64,000 nt of DNA from Calditrichia bacterium (GTDB lineage Bacteria > Calditrichota > Calditrichia > RBG-13-44-9 > J075): contig JANQQU010000043.1 of assembly GCA_028284905.1 (NCBI GenBank), forward strand, positions 124,001-188,000, given 5' to 3'. This document shows positions 27,625 through 37,415 of the stretch, in pieces. The notes below the pieces were generated by a model that was given only the letters and a program-made list of their open reading frames with translations, ran no database searches and was not told where the DNA came from. Every line of letters begins with the position of its first letter. The first letter of the stretch is position 1. A program made the position numbers and the translations under genes.

Positions 27625-30492
27625 CTAGGACGCCGGCGTTAGCGTCAGCTGTTTTTGGTGCGCATTCCATTGCACTAATTCTTTCTTGAGAAATTCGCCG
27701 GTGTAGGATGTCTCATGCTTGGCAACTTGTTCTGGCTTGCCCGAAACGACAATCGTACCACCTTCATCGCCTCCCTCCGGACCAATATCGATAATCCAGT
27801 CTGCCGTTTTAATAACATCCATATTGTGCTCGATAACGATAACCGTATTTCCTTTGTCCACCAGGCGATTCAACACCTGCAGTAACATGGTGATATCTTC
27901 AAAATGCAGGCCGGTGGTCGGCTCGTCGAGGATGTAGAGGGTGCGTCCGGTGCCGACCCGGGATAATTCCGTTGCCAGTTTCACTCGTTGTGCCTCACCG
28001 CCGCTGAGTGTTGTCGCTCGCTGACCGAGGTGAATATAATCCAGACCGACATCGTGCAGCGTTTGTAGCTTCCGGCGAATCGAAGGAATTTTGTCAAAGA
28101 ATTCCAGACCTTCTTCGACAGTCATTTCCAATACTTCCGAAATGTTTTTGCCGCGATAGCGAATCTCCAGTGTTTCCCGGTTGTACCGTTTGCCTTTACA
28201 GGTTTCGCAGGTGACGTAAACATCGGGGAGAAAGTGCATTTCAATTTTTTTCACGCCATCACCTTCGCAGGTATTACAGCGCCCGCCCTTGACGTTGAAA
28301 CTGAAACGCCCTGGCTTGTAACCGCGGATTTTCGATTCAGGAAGCTGTGCGAAAAGATCGCGAATATGGGTAAATAATCCGGTATAAGTCGCCGGGTTTG
28401 AACGGGGAGTACGGCCGATCGGCGATTGATCGATATCGATGACCTTGTCGATATGTTCCAGACCATCAATGCTGTTGTAGGCCAGCGGTACTTTCTTGCT
28501 GCGGTGAAAATGGGATGCGAGAATCGGGTATAGCGTTTCGTTGATCATGGTGCTTTTCCCTGATCCGGAAACACCGGTGACGCAGATAAATTTCCCGAGG
28601 GGAAAACTCGCCGTTACGGATTTCAGGTTGTTGCCGGTCGCCCCATTTAATACCAGTTGGTTGCCATTTCCTTTTCGGCGTTCCTCCGGTACTGCAATAT
28701 ATTTATCGAATGAGAGATATTGGCCGGTAATCGAATTGGGATTAGCCGCTACTTCTACCGGGGTGCCCTCTGCGACGATCGCGCCGCCATGTTTGCCAGC
28801 ACGCGGGCCGAGGTCGATGATGTAGTCGGATTGCTCAATCGTTTCTTTATCATGTTCTACGACGAGCACCGTGTTGCCAAGATCGCGGAGTTTCAGAAGG
28901 GTTTCGATCAAACGGGTATTGTCCCGCTGATGCAAGCCGATAGAAGGCTCATCCAGAACGTAAAGCACACCAACCAACTGACTGCCGATTTGCGTAGCGA
29001 GACGAATCCGCTGCGCTTCTCCGCCGGATAGTGTACCGGCAGTTCTGTCCAACGTCAAATAATTCAAACCGACGTTAAGGAGAAACTCCAGGCGGGAGCG
29101 GATCTCTTTCAGAATTTGATAGGCGATTTTCTTCTCACGCTCATTCAAATTAAGGCTGGAGAAAAAATCATAAGCCTGTTTGATATTGTAGTTGGTTGCC
29201 TGGGCGATGCTGACATCATTCACCTTCACGCCCAATGATTCCTTACGCAACCGAGATCCCTTGCAAGCCGAACAGGGAATGCGGTTCATGAAGCCTTCAA
29301 TCCAGTTGCGGATGTGATTGGAGCCGGTCTGGCGGTAGCGGCGATAAAGGTTGTTGATAACGCCTTCATAATGAGAGGAAAACTCGAATTTGGAATTTTC
29401 CCGTTGTAGTTTGAAATCTACTTTCTGGCTGCCCGTGCCATATAAAACCATTTGTTTGGCAGTTTCCGGGAGGTCTTTCCAGGGCGTGTTCAAGTCGAAC
29501 TCAAAAGCCTTTGCCAATGCCGCAATCATTTCATAATACCAGCTGTTGCGCTCTTCGCCGATTGCTTGAATAGCGCCTTTGGCAATACTGAGATTATGAT
29601 TCGGGACAATCAGGCGGGGATCCAGTTCCAACGTATTGCCCAGGCCATCACATTCCGGACAGGCGCCATACGGACTGTTGAAGGAGAACATCCGCGGTTC
29701 AATTTCTTCGTAGCTGATGCTGCATTTCTTACAGGAAAAGTTTTCGCTAAAGAGACGTTCCTCCGCGGCATCTATATGATCGAGAATCATCAGCCCGCTG
29801 GCCATTTTCAACGCGATTTCTACCGATTCAGTCAGGCGCTGTCGTGCTTTATCATTGACCTTAATACGATCAACAACTACTTCAATATTGTGTTTAACTT
29901 TTTTGTTCAGGGTGATTTCATCGTCGAGGCTGTAAAGTTTGTCATCTACCCGAACACGCAGAAAACCTTCCTTTTTGATCTCCTCGAATAATTCCCGGTA
30001 TTCTCCTTTGCGGCCGCGAACGACCGGGGCAAGGATTTGAATCCGACTCCCTTCCGGTAATCCTAAAATAGTATCAACAATTTCCTGAGGGGTTTGCCGG
30101 GCAATCGGGTCTCCGCAATTATAACAATGCGGGGTGCCGACACGGGCATAGAGCAAACGGAGGTAATCATAAATTTCTGTGACAGTTGCGACAGTAGAGC
30201 GGGGATTCTTGTGAGTCGTTTTTTGTTCGATTGAGATTGCCGGTGAGAGGCCATCGATATAATCCACATCCGGCTTTTCCATCAAACCGAGGAATTGCCG
30301 GGCATAGGCGCTAAGCGATTCCACATACCGCCGTTGCCCTTCGGCATAAATCGTATCAAATGCCAGGCTGGATTTTCCTGAACCGGAGAGTCCGGTGATG
30401 ACCACCAGTTTTTCCCGGGGAATATGCACATCGATATTTTTTAGATTGTGTTCTCTTGCCCCTTTGACAATCAAATATTCTTTTTTCGACAT
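27625..30492 (-). CDS. uvrA: Excinuclease ABC subunit A
   Basis: A 955-residue UvrA (E. coli 940), the damage-recognising ATPase of nucleotide excision repair. It carries two ABC modules: Walker [10 protein letters not shown] (34-42) and GVSGSGKST, with signatures [12 protein letters not shown] and [12 protein letters not shown]. Zinc-binding Cys sets are present: CYNC, CKKC...CPEC, and CNTC...CETC in the C-terminal finger. The frame is intact. Start ATG at 30492 begins [20 protein letters not shown], typical of the family. Confidence 0.98.
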   Translation of the reverse strand: MSKKEYLIVKGAREHNLKNIDVHIPREKLVVITGLSGSGKSSLAFDTIYAEGQRRYVESLSAYARQFLGLMEKPDVDYIDGLSPAISIEQKTTHKNPRSTVATVTEIYDYLRLLYARVGTPHCYNCGDPIARQTPQEIVDTILGLPEGSRIQILAPVVRGRKGEYRELFEEIKKEGFLRVRVDDKLYSLDDEITLNKKVKHNIEVVVDRIKVNDKARQRLTESVEIALKMASGLMILDHIDAAEERLFSENFSCKKCSISYEEIEPRMFSFNSPYGACPECDGLGNTLELDPRLIVPNHNLSIAKGAIQAIGEERNSWYYEMIAALAKAFEFDLNTPWKDLPETAKQMVLYGTGSQKVDFKLQRENSKFEFSSHYEGVINNLYRRYRQTGSNHIRNWIEGFMNRIPCSACKGSRLRKESLGVKVNDVSIAQATNYNIKQAYDFFSSLNLNEREKKIAYQILKEIRSRLEFLLNVGLNYLTLDRTAGTLSGGEAQRIRLATQIGSQLVGVLYVLDEPSIGLHQRDNTRLIETLLKLRDLGNTVLVVEHDKETIEQSDYIIDLGPRAGKHGGAIVAEGTPVEVAANPNSITGQYLSFDKYIAVPEERRKGNGNQLVLNGATGNNLKSVTASFPLGKFICVTGVSGSGKSTMINETLYPILASHFHRSKKVPLAYNSIDGLEHIDKVIDIDQSPIGRTPRSNPATYTGLFTHIRDLFAQLPESKIRGYKPGRFSFNVKGGRCNTCEGDGVKKIEMHFLPDVYVTCETCKGKRYNRETLEIRYRGKNISEVLEMTVEEGLEFFDKIPSIRRKLQTLHDVGLDYIHLGQRATTLSGGEAQRVKLATELSRVGTGRTLYILDEPTTGLHFEDITMLLQVLNRLVDKGNTVIVIEHNMDVIKTADWIIDIGPEGGDEGGTIVVSGKPEQVAKHETSYTGEFLKKELVQWNAHQKQLTLTPAS

Positions 30493-30661
30493 AATTCGCT
30501 TCTTCGCTTAGCATTGAAAATTCAGTGAACATAAATACACGCGAAAATATAGGGGATAAAGCGGACGAGTTCAAGGTTAAAAATTTATGATGGCAGATTT
30601 TTTTGTTTAGCAGTTTTCTTTTGGGGGAGAATTGAATATCTTTTTACCCGCAAGAAGCAAA

Positions 30662-32116
30662 ATGAGTAATAATCGGGATTATATGAAAGAAATTGTTAAG
30701 GCCCTAGAAAAGAAAATCAGGAAAGAGAGCACCCGCCTTACTGCCCCGGAAGCCGCAGCTGCCCTTGGATATTCCATCGATGAGATTAAAAGTGCTTTGC
30801 AAAGTATCATGGAAACTTACCAGTGCCGCCTGCAAGTGACGGAAAACGGCGATTTGATTTACGACTTTGGAAGCCGCCTCACCCGCCGTAATGCTAAATC
30901 CGTGAAAGATCATGCCAAATCCGTTGCCAACGGTTTCTGGAAAGTGTTTACAATTATTTACAAAGGTTGGATTGCCGTTACCCTGGTGGTCTATTTTGTC
31001 ATTTTCCTGGTTATTACAATTCTGATTGTTATTGCACTGAGTTCCCAGAAAGGAAATAATCGCCGCGGCGGCAGTTCCATCAACCTGGGGAGTTTGTTTA
31101 ACTGGCTGGGCGCTATTTTTCGCTGGCGGACAAATACCGGCGGGTATCGGCGACGGATGGATCCCAACGGCTACGATTACCGGCAGTTCGAACCACGACC
31201 GGCGGAAGTTGATAAAAAGAAGAAGAGTTTTTTCGCGGCGGTATACGATTTCGTCTTTGGCCCCGAGCCGGTCAAAAAAGATCCCTTGATCAATCATAAA
31301 GAAGTTGCTGCCTTTCTCCGCAAAGAAAAGGGGCTTATTGTCACTTCCGAGCTAAAAGCATTGGGGGGATGGACTGCCGCGAAGGCCGACAGCTTTTTTA
31401 CGGACTGTCTGGCCAGATTTAATGGTGATGTAAAGGTGAGTGATGAAGGCGCTGTCTACGGCGAATTCGATGATATCCTTCGTGGCATCGGTGGTATGGA
31501 GGGAGGAGAAATTGAATATTACTGGGAAGAATATGAAGAAGAATATGAGCTGAATGGCAATAGCGGCCGCCAAAACCTGATGATCTCGGTAATGAGCCTT
31601 TTTAACCTGGTTTTCTCATTTATGATTGTTAACGGAGGTATGGCGGAATTAATTGCGGTAACTTTATTCGGCCATGTCGGCGGTGGTAGCTACACGATGA
31701 TCCGCTTTTTCCTCGGTTGGCTCCCATTAATATTTTCCATTCTCTTTTTTGTCATTCCTTTTTTCCGCTGGTTTCGGGTTAAGCGCTTAAACCAGGCGCG
31801 TATCGACAATAATATCCGAAAACGGTTCTTTAAAGTGCTATTCCAGAACCGGGGAGAAAATTTTAATGTGGATAGCATTGCCACAGAGATTAACCGGGCA
31901 AATCCGGAAAAACCGCTGAACAAGGCGGAAGTAGGGGAATGGGTAGAAAAAATGACCATCGAACTCGATGGGAAAATGGATGTGCTTGATAGCGGAGAAT
32001 TAAAATATAGCTTTCCCCGCCTCAGTCTGGAAATGCAGGAGGTGGAACGCTTACGGGCCGTTAAACGAACAGATCGTGATCTCGGCAATATAGAATTTGA
32101 CAGTGGTTATTCATAA
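30662..32116 (+). CDS. Membrane protein with three winged-helix-like modules
   Basis: A ~484-residue protein I cannot assign to a named family. It has three related ~65-80-residue modules, each a helix-rich segment ending in a beta-turn pattern: ENGDLIYDFGS (near residue 72), DEGAVYGEFDD (near 280) and DSGELKYSFPR (near 450). These look like winged-helix units. Membrane segments lie at about 105-132, 305-345 and 355-380. A Tyr/Arg-rich linker separates TM1 from module 2, and an acidic EEYEEEYE stretch precedes TM2. The ATG at 30662 is chosen; an in-frame TTG at 30632 has GGGGGAG too close to it. It lies 30 bases before an mscS-type gene. Confidence 0.65.
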   Translation: MSNNRDYMKEIVKALEKKIRKESTRLTAPEAAAALGYSIDEIKSALQSIMETYQCRLQVTENGDLIYDFGSRLTRRNAKSVKDHAKSVANGFWKVFTIIYKGWIAVTLVVYFVIFLVITILIVIALSSQKGNNRRGGSSINLGSLFNWLGAIFRWRTNTGGYRRRMDPNGYDYRQFEPRPAEVDKKKKSFFAAVYDFVFGPEPVKKDPLINHKEVAAFLRKEKGLIVTSELKALGGWTAAKADSFFTDCLARFNGDVKVSDEGAVYGEFDDILRGIGGMEGGEIEYYWEEYEEEYELNGNSGRQNLMISVMSLFNLVFSFMIVNGGMAELIAVTLFGHVGGGSYTMIRFFLGWLPLIFSILFFVIPFFRWFRVKRLNQARIDNNIRKRFFKVLFQNRGENFNVDSIATEINRANPEKPLNKAEVGEWVEKMTIELDGKMDVLDSGELKYSFPRLSLEMQEVERLRAVKRTDRDLGNIEFDSGYS

Positions 32117-32146
32117 AATCGAACATAGCAGAGGAGAAATGCTTTG

Positions 32147-33220
32147 ATGGACACAATCAATACCATGCTGATGGATTATACCGGCAATACCCTGATGCAA
32201 ATCACCTGGTTTCTGGTGAGCATTGCCGGCGGTGTTATTATGGGAAAAATATTTTATTATATTTCCCGCTTCCGCCTGAAAAAAATGGCACAAAAATCTA
32301 AAACTAAATTTGATGATTATCTGATCGATATCATTGAAGAACCCGTCGTCTTGTTACTTTTTACGGTGGGTATGTGGGTTGGAGCCAAGTTCCTGACGCT
32401 TAACGAAACTGGCGTTGCCTTCTTCGGTAAAATCATGTTTGTGCTTATCGCGATTACGATTACCTGGTTTATTCTGCGCTTTATCGATATGCTGATAACA
32501 GAATACCTTGATCCGCTGGTTTCCCAATCTGAGAGCAAACTGGATGATCAGATTCTGCCAATCGTGCGTAAATCTGCGAAGGGAATTATTCTCATCCTGG
32601 CGATTGTTGTGATCTTGTCTAACCTGGGATATGACATCCTTTCCGTATTGGCAGGACTCGGTGTCGGTGGTCTCGCTTTGGCTTTAGCGGCTCAGGATGC
32701 AGTGAAGAACGTTATCGGTGGTTTTTCCATCTTTTGGGACAAACCGTTTCAGATTGACGATTTTGTCGAAATTAGCGGAGAATCCGGTACCGTCGCTGAA
32801 GTCGGGGTAAGAAGCACCCGCCTGCGCACTGCCGGAGGCACTACGGTGGTTATCCCAAACAGTAAAGTTGCTGATCAGGTGATCGAAAACTTCTCTACCC
32901 GCCAGCGTCGGAGAGTCACCGTAAATATCGGTTTAACTTACGATACGAGCGCCAAGCGCATGGATGACGGAATGCAAATTATTCATGACACGATTAAAGC
33001 GGTAGAAGGCACCGATGGGGATGATACAATGGTGCGCTTTACGAATTTCGGCGCTTATTCGCTGGATCTGGAAGTGGTTTATTGGATTGTGGATATGAGT
33101 AACTGGAAGATGATCATCCATGAAGTCAATATGGGCATCAAGCGGAACCTCGATGAAGCAAAGATCGATATGGCCTTTCCGACCGAGACCCATTATGTTG
33201 TTCAGCAGCAGGATGCCTAA
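32147..33220 (+). CDS. MscS-family mechanosensitive channel
   Basis: A 357-residue small-conductance mechanosensitive channel. N-terminal membrane helices (~16-38, 60-80, 87-105, 135-155) lead into the pore helix and MscS core: LAGLGVGGLALALAAQDAVKNVIGG, then the beta domain with FWDKPFQIDDFV, and VVIPNSKVADQVIENFS. Start ATG at 32147 has GAGGAG about 10 bases upstream; a TTG directly before it in frame is not needed. It likely follows the preceding membrane gene in one transcript and converges with lspA, the two stops being only 12 bases apart. Confidence 0.93.
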   Translation: MDTINTMLMDYTGNTLMQITWFLVSIAGGVIMGKIFYYISRFRLKKMAQKSKTKFDDYLIDIIEEPVVLLLFTVGMWVGAKFLTLNETGVAFFGKIMFVLIAITITWFILRFIDMLITEYLDPLVSQSESKLDDQILPIVRKSAKGIILILAIVVILSNLGYDILSVLAGLGVGGLALALAAQDAVKNVIGGFSIFWDKPFQIDDFVEISGESGTVAEVGVRSTRLRTAGGTTVVIPNSKVADQVIENFSTRQRRRVTVNIGLTYDTSAKRMDDGMQIIHDTIKAVEGTDGDDTMVRFTNFGAYSLDLEVVYWIVDMSNWKMIIHEVNMGIKRNLDEAKIDMAFPTETHYVVQQQDA

Positions 33221-33232
33221 GCGGTATTCTGT

Positions 33233-33784
33233 TTATTTTAACGGATCAACATCGACATCTTTTGAAGCCGGGGGAGACGCAGATTCTTCCTCGGTTTCTT
33301 TCGGAGTTGTCCACTCTCCATAAATTAGCATTAGCCCTAAACCACACATAATTAAGACATCTGCTACGTTAAAGATACCGGTGCGCAGGTCGCCAATCCC
33401 CATGTTCATGAAATCAACAACCCGGCCATCATTGACGACACGGTCGATAAAGTTGCTTAATCCACCTCCGGCGATCAATGCCAGGGCAATCACCTGACCA
33501 TTGGTTAAATTTTTGCTGAAGTAGATATAACCGAGCAAGATCGTCAACAACACACCTACTGCTACTGTGAGTAGCCAGAAACGAATATTATCGGGAAGAT
33601 CGGAGCCAAAGCCAAGCATTGCACCGATGTTCTCTGCATATTGAAATACGAAGAAGCGATCCCAATAGCTAATCGGAAGTGCACCTTTCAGGTGTTTAAT
33701 CGCAATTTGTTTGGTAACCTGGTCGGAAAGAATTGCAAATCCGATAATCGATGAAATAACAATAGCTCTGGTTCTAAGGCTCAT
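33233..33784 (-). CDS. lspA: Lipoprotein signal peptidase (signal peptidase II)
   Basis: A 183-residue LspA, which cleaves lipoprotein signal peptides after diacylglyceryl transfer in the inner membrane. Four membrane helices are visible (~8-24, 68-90, 97-115, 139-156). Catalytic aspartates are D124 (VVDFMN) and D142 (FNVADV), with conserved N111 and R115 (NFIDR). A charged tail (EEESASPP) is extra. It serves the many lipoproteins of this window. Confidence 0.96.
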   Translation of the reverse strand: MSLRTRAIVISSIIGFAILSDQVTKQIAIKHLKGALPISYWDRFFVFQYAENIGAMLGFGSDLPDNIRFWLLTVAVGVLLTILLGYIYFSKNLTNGQVIALALIAGGGLSNFIDRVVNDGRVVDFMNMGIGDLRTGIFNVADVLIMCGLGLMLIYGEWTTPKETEEESASPPASKDVDVDPLK

Positions 33785-33919
33785 TTTATGCTTTCTATAT
33801 CTTCTCTTGGGTCCGTATCAGCGGCCGTATTATTGCCCGAATTAATCACGAAAAATCATAATAGTATAATTTTCTCAACCAGACAAGATGAAGATCATTT
33901 TTGTTAGATGGTGTTTTAG

Positions 33920-34003
33920 GTTGATTGGTGATTGTTCTTCGTTGATCGTTCTTCGTTGATCGCTGATTGGTGATCGTTCTTTGTTGTTCGTTTTTGGCTG
34001 ATA
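33920..34003. repeat. Array of 12 heptamers
   Basis: Twelve consecutive 7-base units, nearly all of the form G(T/G/C)T-N4: GTTGATT, GGTGATT, GTTCTTC, GTTGATC, GTTCTTC, GTTGATC, GCTGATT, GGTGATC, GTTCTTT, GTTGTTC, GTTTTTG, GCTGATA. The array lies in the gap between two minus-strand genes (mscS-type and lspA). Coding frames across it are artefacts of the repeats. Confidence 0.85.
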
Positions 34004-34021
34004 CTATTTCTTGGGTGCTAG

Positions 34022-35173
34022 CTAGGATTTTGTGTTGTCCTCTGCAACAGGTATGGGCGAGCGAAAATGCACATCCTGCTGGGGGAAGGGGATTTCGATA
34101 TTGTTTTTTCGGAATTCTGCCACAATTGCGCAATTGAGGTTGGAACGGACAACCGGGGCTCGCTTCGGATCGCGAATCCAGGCGCGCAGATTCATATCCC
34201 AGGCGGAATCACCGAAACTTTCCAGCAGCACTTCCGGTGCAGGCTGCTCCAGCACTTCATTGTTTGCTTCTGCGACGGTTTTTAGGGCGCGAATCACGGT
34301 ATCCAAATCGGATTCATACGAAACGCCAAGGCGGATGTTCAGGCGAATCTTCGGATCGCCATGGGACCAATTGATCACGTTGGAAGAGATAAATTCCGAA
34401 TTCGGGACAATGATAGAAATATTGTCTACGGAGCGAATCGTTGTGGAACGAATATTAATTTCCTGAACATCCCCTTCAATATCCCCGACCAGCACACGAT
34501 CGCCTACTTGAATTGGACGCTCAAACAGGAGGATTAAACCGGAGATGAAGTTTGAGGTAACATTTTGTAAACCAAAACCGATACCCACGGATAGAAAGCC
34601 GAAGATTACTGCCAGTCCGCTGAAATCAATACCAATGAACTGGAAGGCGACAATTGCCCCGATAACCATCAAGAGGTAGTGGATGATCCGGCTAATGGTA
34701 TAGCTGGCGCCGCTGTCCAGCTTCAAATAAGTGGCGAGATTTTTTACCAGGCTGCGCCGGAAAAACTGCGAGATCATGATAAAAAGAATCAGAATGATAA
34801 TGAAGGCCAGAATCGCCAGCAGGGAAACGTTGGTATTATTTACCGTGTAGATGTTGTATGTGAGGAGGTCACGCGAAGATTGAATGACTGCGGAATCGGG
34901 GCTGATCATCTGAAAGGCGCTGACGACACCACCGATCATAATCAGATAGTGCATAATTACATTCAATACCCGGGCAGCCCGGCCATCAATTTCAAAACGC
35001 TGCAGAATTCGTTTGCGAATGGTGGAGCGAAGTAGGCGGGAAATGAAATAGAAAACAACCAGCGTCACCGCAATAATCAGTATAGATAATGGCGAGATAA
35101 TAATCCCGGCGATTTCGAAGAGGTTATATTGTAAGATTGCCAGAATGTCTGCGAGTCCCTGGGGGATATTCAT
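34022..35173 (-). CDS. MscS-family mechanosensitive channel, second copy
   Basis: A 383-residue MscS-type channel different from the one at 32147-33220: five N-terminal helices (~22-45, 68-85, 107-133, 157-175, 180-200), pore-region pattern LSVGIGFGLQNVTSNFISG, and beta domain FERPIQVGDRVLV, with IIVPNSEFISSNVINWS. The C-terminus ends FPQQDVHFR, typical of the YbdG/KefA-related group. No strong ribosome site. It is followed by repeat-rich DNA on both sides, suggesting a separate transcript. Confidence 0.93.
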   Translation of the reverse strand: MNIPQGLADILAILQYNLFEIAGIIISPLSILIIAVTLVVFYFISRLLRSTIRKRILQRFEIDGRAARVLNVIMHYLIMIGGVVSAFQMISPDSAVIQSSRDLLTYNIYTVNNTNVSLLAILAFIIILILFIMISQFFRRSLVKNLATYLKLDSGASYTISRIIHYLLMVIGAIVAFQFIGIDFSGLAVIFGFLSVGIGFGLQNVTSNFISGLILLFERPIQVGDRVLVGDIEGDVQEINIRSTTIRSVDNISIIVPNSEFISSNVINWSHGDPKIRLNIRLGVSYESDLDTVIRALKTVAEANNEVLEQPAPEVLLESFGDSAWDMNLRAWIRDPKRAPVVRSNLNCAIVAEFRKNNIEIPFPQQDVHFRSPIPVAEDNTKS

Positions 35174-35315
35174 ATTTTCAATATTCGCGCTTTAATGATG
35201 ATGGTTAATTTTAAACGAAAAATTGTACGAATAAAACCCAGATATTCAAAACAGAGATTTTAGAATAAAATTGTTCCCAATTCCGGCAGTCTGATTGGAA
35301 CGCGTGCAGATAAAA

Positions 35316-35492
35316 TATGCCGCCCCTACAGGGCTTGGGTTAGATAAATATTTTTGACTATAAATATATCGCCCTTACCGGGCTTTAGAGATACATAAAA
35401 ATCATTCTGAAATAATAAGTCCCAGCGGGAGGACATATTTATAGCAAAAAAGCACCAATCCTCATTAGCCCCGTGGGGGCGACATTTACAAG
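35316..35492. repeat. Four related GC-cored palindromic units in a 370-bp gap
   Basis: The 371-base gap before the second mscS holds no gene but four ~25-base units with a palindromic core: 35316-35339 (CGCCCCTACAGGGCTT), 35365-35390 (CGCCCTTACCGGGCTT), 35417-35444 (AGTCCCAGCGGGAGGACAT) and 35465-35492 (AGCCCCGTGGGGGCGACAT). The first two are direct, the last two inverted relative to them. Such units are common between genes in Bacteroidota-like genomes; their role is unknown. Confidence 0.75.
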
Positions 35493-35544
35493 AAATAAAG
35501 CTATAAGGCAGTCATTAGAAACAAATGGTCAATTAAAGCAATTG

Positions 35545-37158
35545 TCAATCCTGCAGTTTTGATATTAAACGAAACACTTGAGCTTCGCCAGGCGGAAGTG
35601 AGCGTGTAAAAGTGGTTCCGGCAGCGATGTCTATGGTTGCATTACTCCTGGGATAAAGCAACTCTGCCGAGAGTGCATTTCCCTCGCTGAGCGCTTCTGA
35701 AGAAACAGAAATCCCCCTGTCCTCATTGGATAAATTGATTGCTACCAGCAGCCGCTCACCTTCCCATTCCCGCACCATTGTGAGGACATCGTTTGTCCCA
35801 TTCTCAAGCGCTGCTGCAGAGCCCCGGGCCAGGGTTGGATGTTGCTTGCGAAACTCAATCAACGAGCGGTAATAGTGCCAGAGCGAACTGCTGTCCGACT
35901 TTTGCTCTTCCAGGGAAATGCCGTCATTCTCCTTCAGGTTGCTATCGTCCCACCAGGGGCCGGAGTCTTTATACCACAGCGCCATCCCTTCGCCATTTAC
36001 CGATTTATACCACTCAAACGCTTCCCGGCGGGGAATGTCATTGGCATCGGTAATGCCCCAGTCATATTTCTCACCGGTCATCCCCAGCTCCTGTCCGTAG
36101 TAGATTGATGGAATGCCTTTTTGCAGCAAGGTTAAAGCAGCGCCGGCGCGCAAACTGGCGGGATTATTTTCTACCAAACTGGCAAATCGATCGGTATCAT
36201 GATTCTCGATGAAAACCAGCTGATGCTTTCCGGTCGGGGTGAGCTGCCAGGTGGAGTCGGTACGATTAGCGATTTGCGTCGCGTTGAGATGACGAGCGGC
36301 ATCGTGTAGGGGAAAAGCGAAAACGGCGTCGAGATCGCCTTTCACCAGGTAATTCCGGCCATAACCCCACTCCGCCTGTTCACCAATCACTTTCACCTTT
36401 GGATTCACCTTGCGTAGATCCTGGAGAATCGGGCGCCAGAAGTCTGTGAGCAGATTGGTGCGAATCCCTTTCCAATCGAGGTCGTCCATAATGTGGTCCA
36501 TGCGGTAGCCATCGACGCCATCACTGAAGTCGCCATCCTGATTTGGGTCGATCCAATATTTGAGCAGATTGAGATGATAGGCCTTCACATCAGGATCGTA
36601 GAGATCGATGGAAGTAAAGCCGATTTCTGTGCCATCATAAGACTTCAGAGATTTTAGTCCAAAGATTATCGACTCCGGATCGGTATTGTCCGGGCCGTTA
36701 TAAATGATGTAGTTGCTGAATTCCGATGCCGGGTTCTGATGAGAATCCTTATACCAGTGATGATTGTAAGTGACGTAATGCAATTCGATATCCATGTACA
36801 ACTTCATGCCACGTTGATGGAGCGCTTCAACCAGCCGAAAATAATCGTCCTTCGTGCCATACTCCGGGTCAATCGTTTCGAAGTTGTCGGCAAAATAATT
36901 GTGATAAAAATCGGACTCATACAGCGGTGTCAGTAAAATGGAAGTGACGCCCAATTCCTGCAGATAATCCAGTTTCGCAGTTATCCCGTTTAAATCGCCA
37001 TGGCTATCTCCATTGCTATCATAAAAACTGCGCTGATGGACATGATAGAAAATTTCCTCTGCAAATTCGGGCGGCGTCGGTTGCTCGGTTTGTGTGCTTG
37101 TGCAGCCGAAGAGAAAAAAGACGAATGATATCAAAAAATAGCGAAAAATGGCTTTCAT
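35545..37158 (-). CDS. GH13 alpha-amylase-family lipoprotein
   Basis: A 537-residue exported glycoside hydrolase of family 13: signal peptide and lipobox LFGC (Cys19), then the (beta/alpha)8 barrel. Catalytic residues: nucleophile D221 in GYRMDH, acid/base E260 in VIGEQAEW, and transition-state Asp D321 in IENHDTDR. The N-terminal barrel motif IFYHVHQRSFYDSNGD and the region-I-like LDYLQELGVTSILLTPLY are present, with a C-terminal beta domain at ~445-537. It likely acts on alpha-glucans at the periplasmic or outer-membrane face. GAGGA upstream of the ATG supports the start. Specific activity (alpha-amylase, neopullulanase, cyclomaltodextrinase) cannot be told. Confidence 0.93.
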   Translation of the reverse strand: MKAIFRYFLISFVFFLFGCTSTQTEQPTPPEFAEEIFYHVHQRSFYDSNGDSHGDLNGITAKLDYLQELGVTSILLTPLYESDFYHNYFADNFETIDPEYGTKDDYFRLVEALHQRGMKLYMDIELHYVTYNHHWYKDSHQNPASEFSNYIIYNGPDNTDPESIIFGLKSLKSYDGTEIGFTSIDLYDPDVKAYHLNLLKYWIDPNQDGDFSDGVDGYRMDHIMDDLDWKGIRTNLLTDFWRPILQDLRKVNPKVKVIGEQAEWGYGRNYLVKGDLDAVFAFPLHDAARHLNATQIANRTDSTWQLTPTGKHQLVFIENHDTDRFASLVENNPASLRAGAALTLLQKGIPSIYYGQELGMTGEKYDWGITDANDIPRREAFEWYKSVNGEGMALWYKDSGPWWDDSNLKENDGISLEEQKSDSSSLWHYYRSLIEFRKQHPTLARGSAAALENGTNDVLTMVREWEGERLLVAINLSNEDRGISVSSEALSEGNALSAELLYPRSNATIDIAAGTTFTRSLPPGEAQVFRLISKLQD

Positions 37159-37231
37159 AGAATCCTCAAATTTTGATTGATCTTAGAATGCAAAGTGTAA
37201 TATCGCCTAACAAACAACTTTAACTAATCTT

Positions 37232-37311
37232 TCATCGCGAGGCGCTTTTCCGAAGCGATCTCATCGTTGCTTGCACCTTTGGGATCGCTTCGGAAAAGCG
37301 CCTCGCGATGA
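37232..37311. repeat. Perfect 29-bp inverted repeat (REP-like)
   Basis: Left arm 37232-37260 begins TCATCGCGAGGCGCTTTTCC, right arm 37283-37311 is its exact reverse complement, spacer 22 bases. It lies in the gap between the amylase gene and apbE. It resembles widespread REP/BIME-like repeats with TCATTGCGAGG ends, and shares TCATCGCGA with the hairpin at 57179-57218. As transcript it could form a very stable stem. Confidence 0.85.
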
Positions 37312-37415
37312 CAGTTAAGACAACTCGTTAATCGAGTGCTTCAAAATATTCCCAGACAAAATAATGTTTTTAGGCAATCAACAGCCAGCACAATCTTTGC
37401 CGCTAGTGATACAAT

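Noticed and set aside
29452-29991. Long plus-strand frame inside uvrA
   Set aside because: It is antisense to the conserved UvrA reading frame, has no recognisable domain and no ribosome site.
33846-34133. Minus-strand frame rich in Gln/Arg/Thr/Asn
   Set aside because: It is produced by the heptamer array at 33920-34003 and overlaps the end of the mscS gene; it has no ribosome site.
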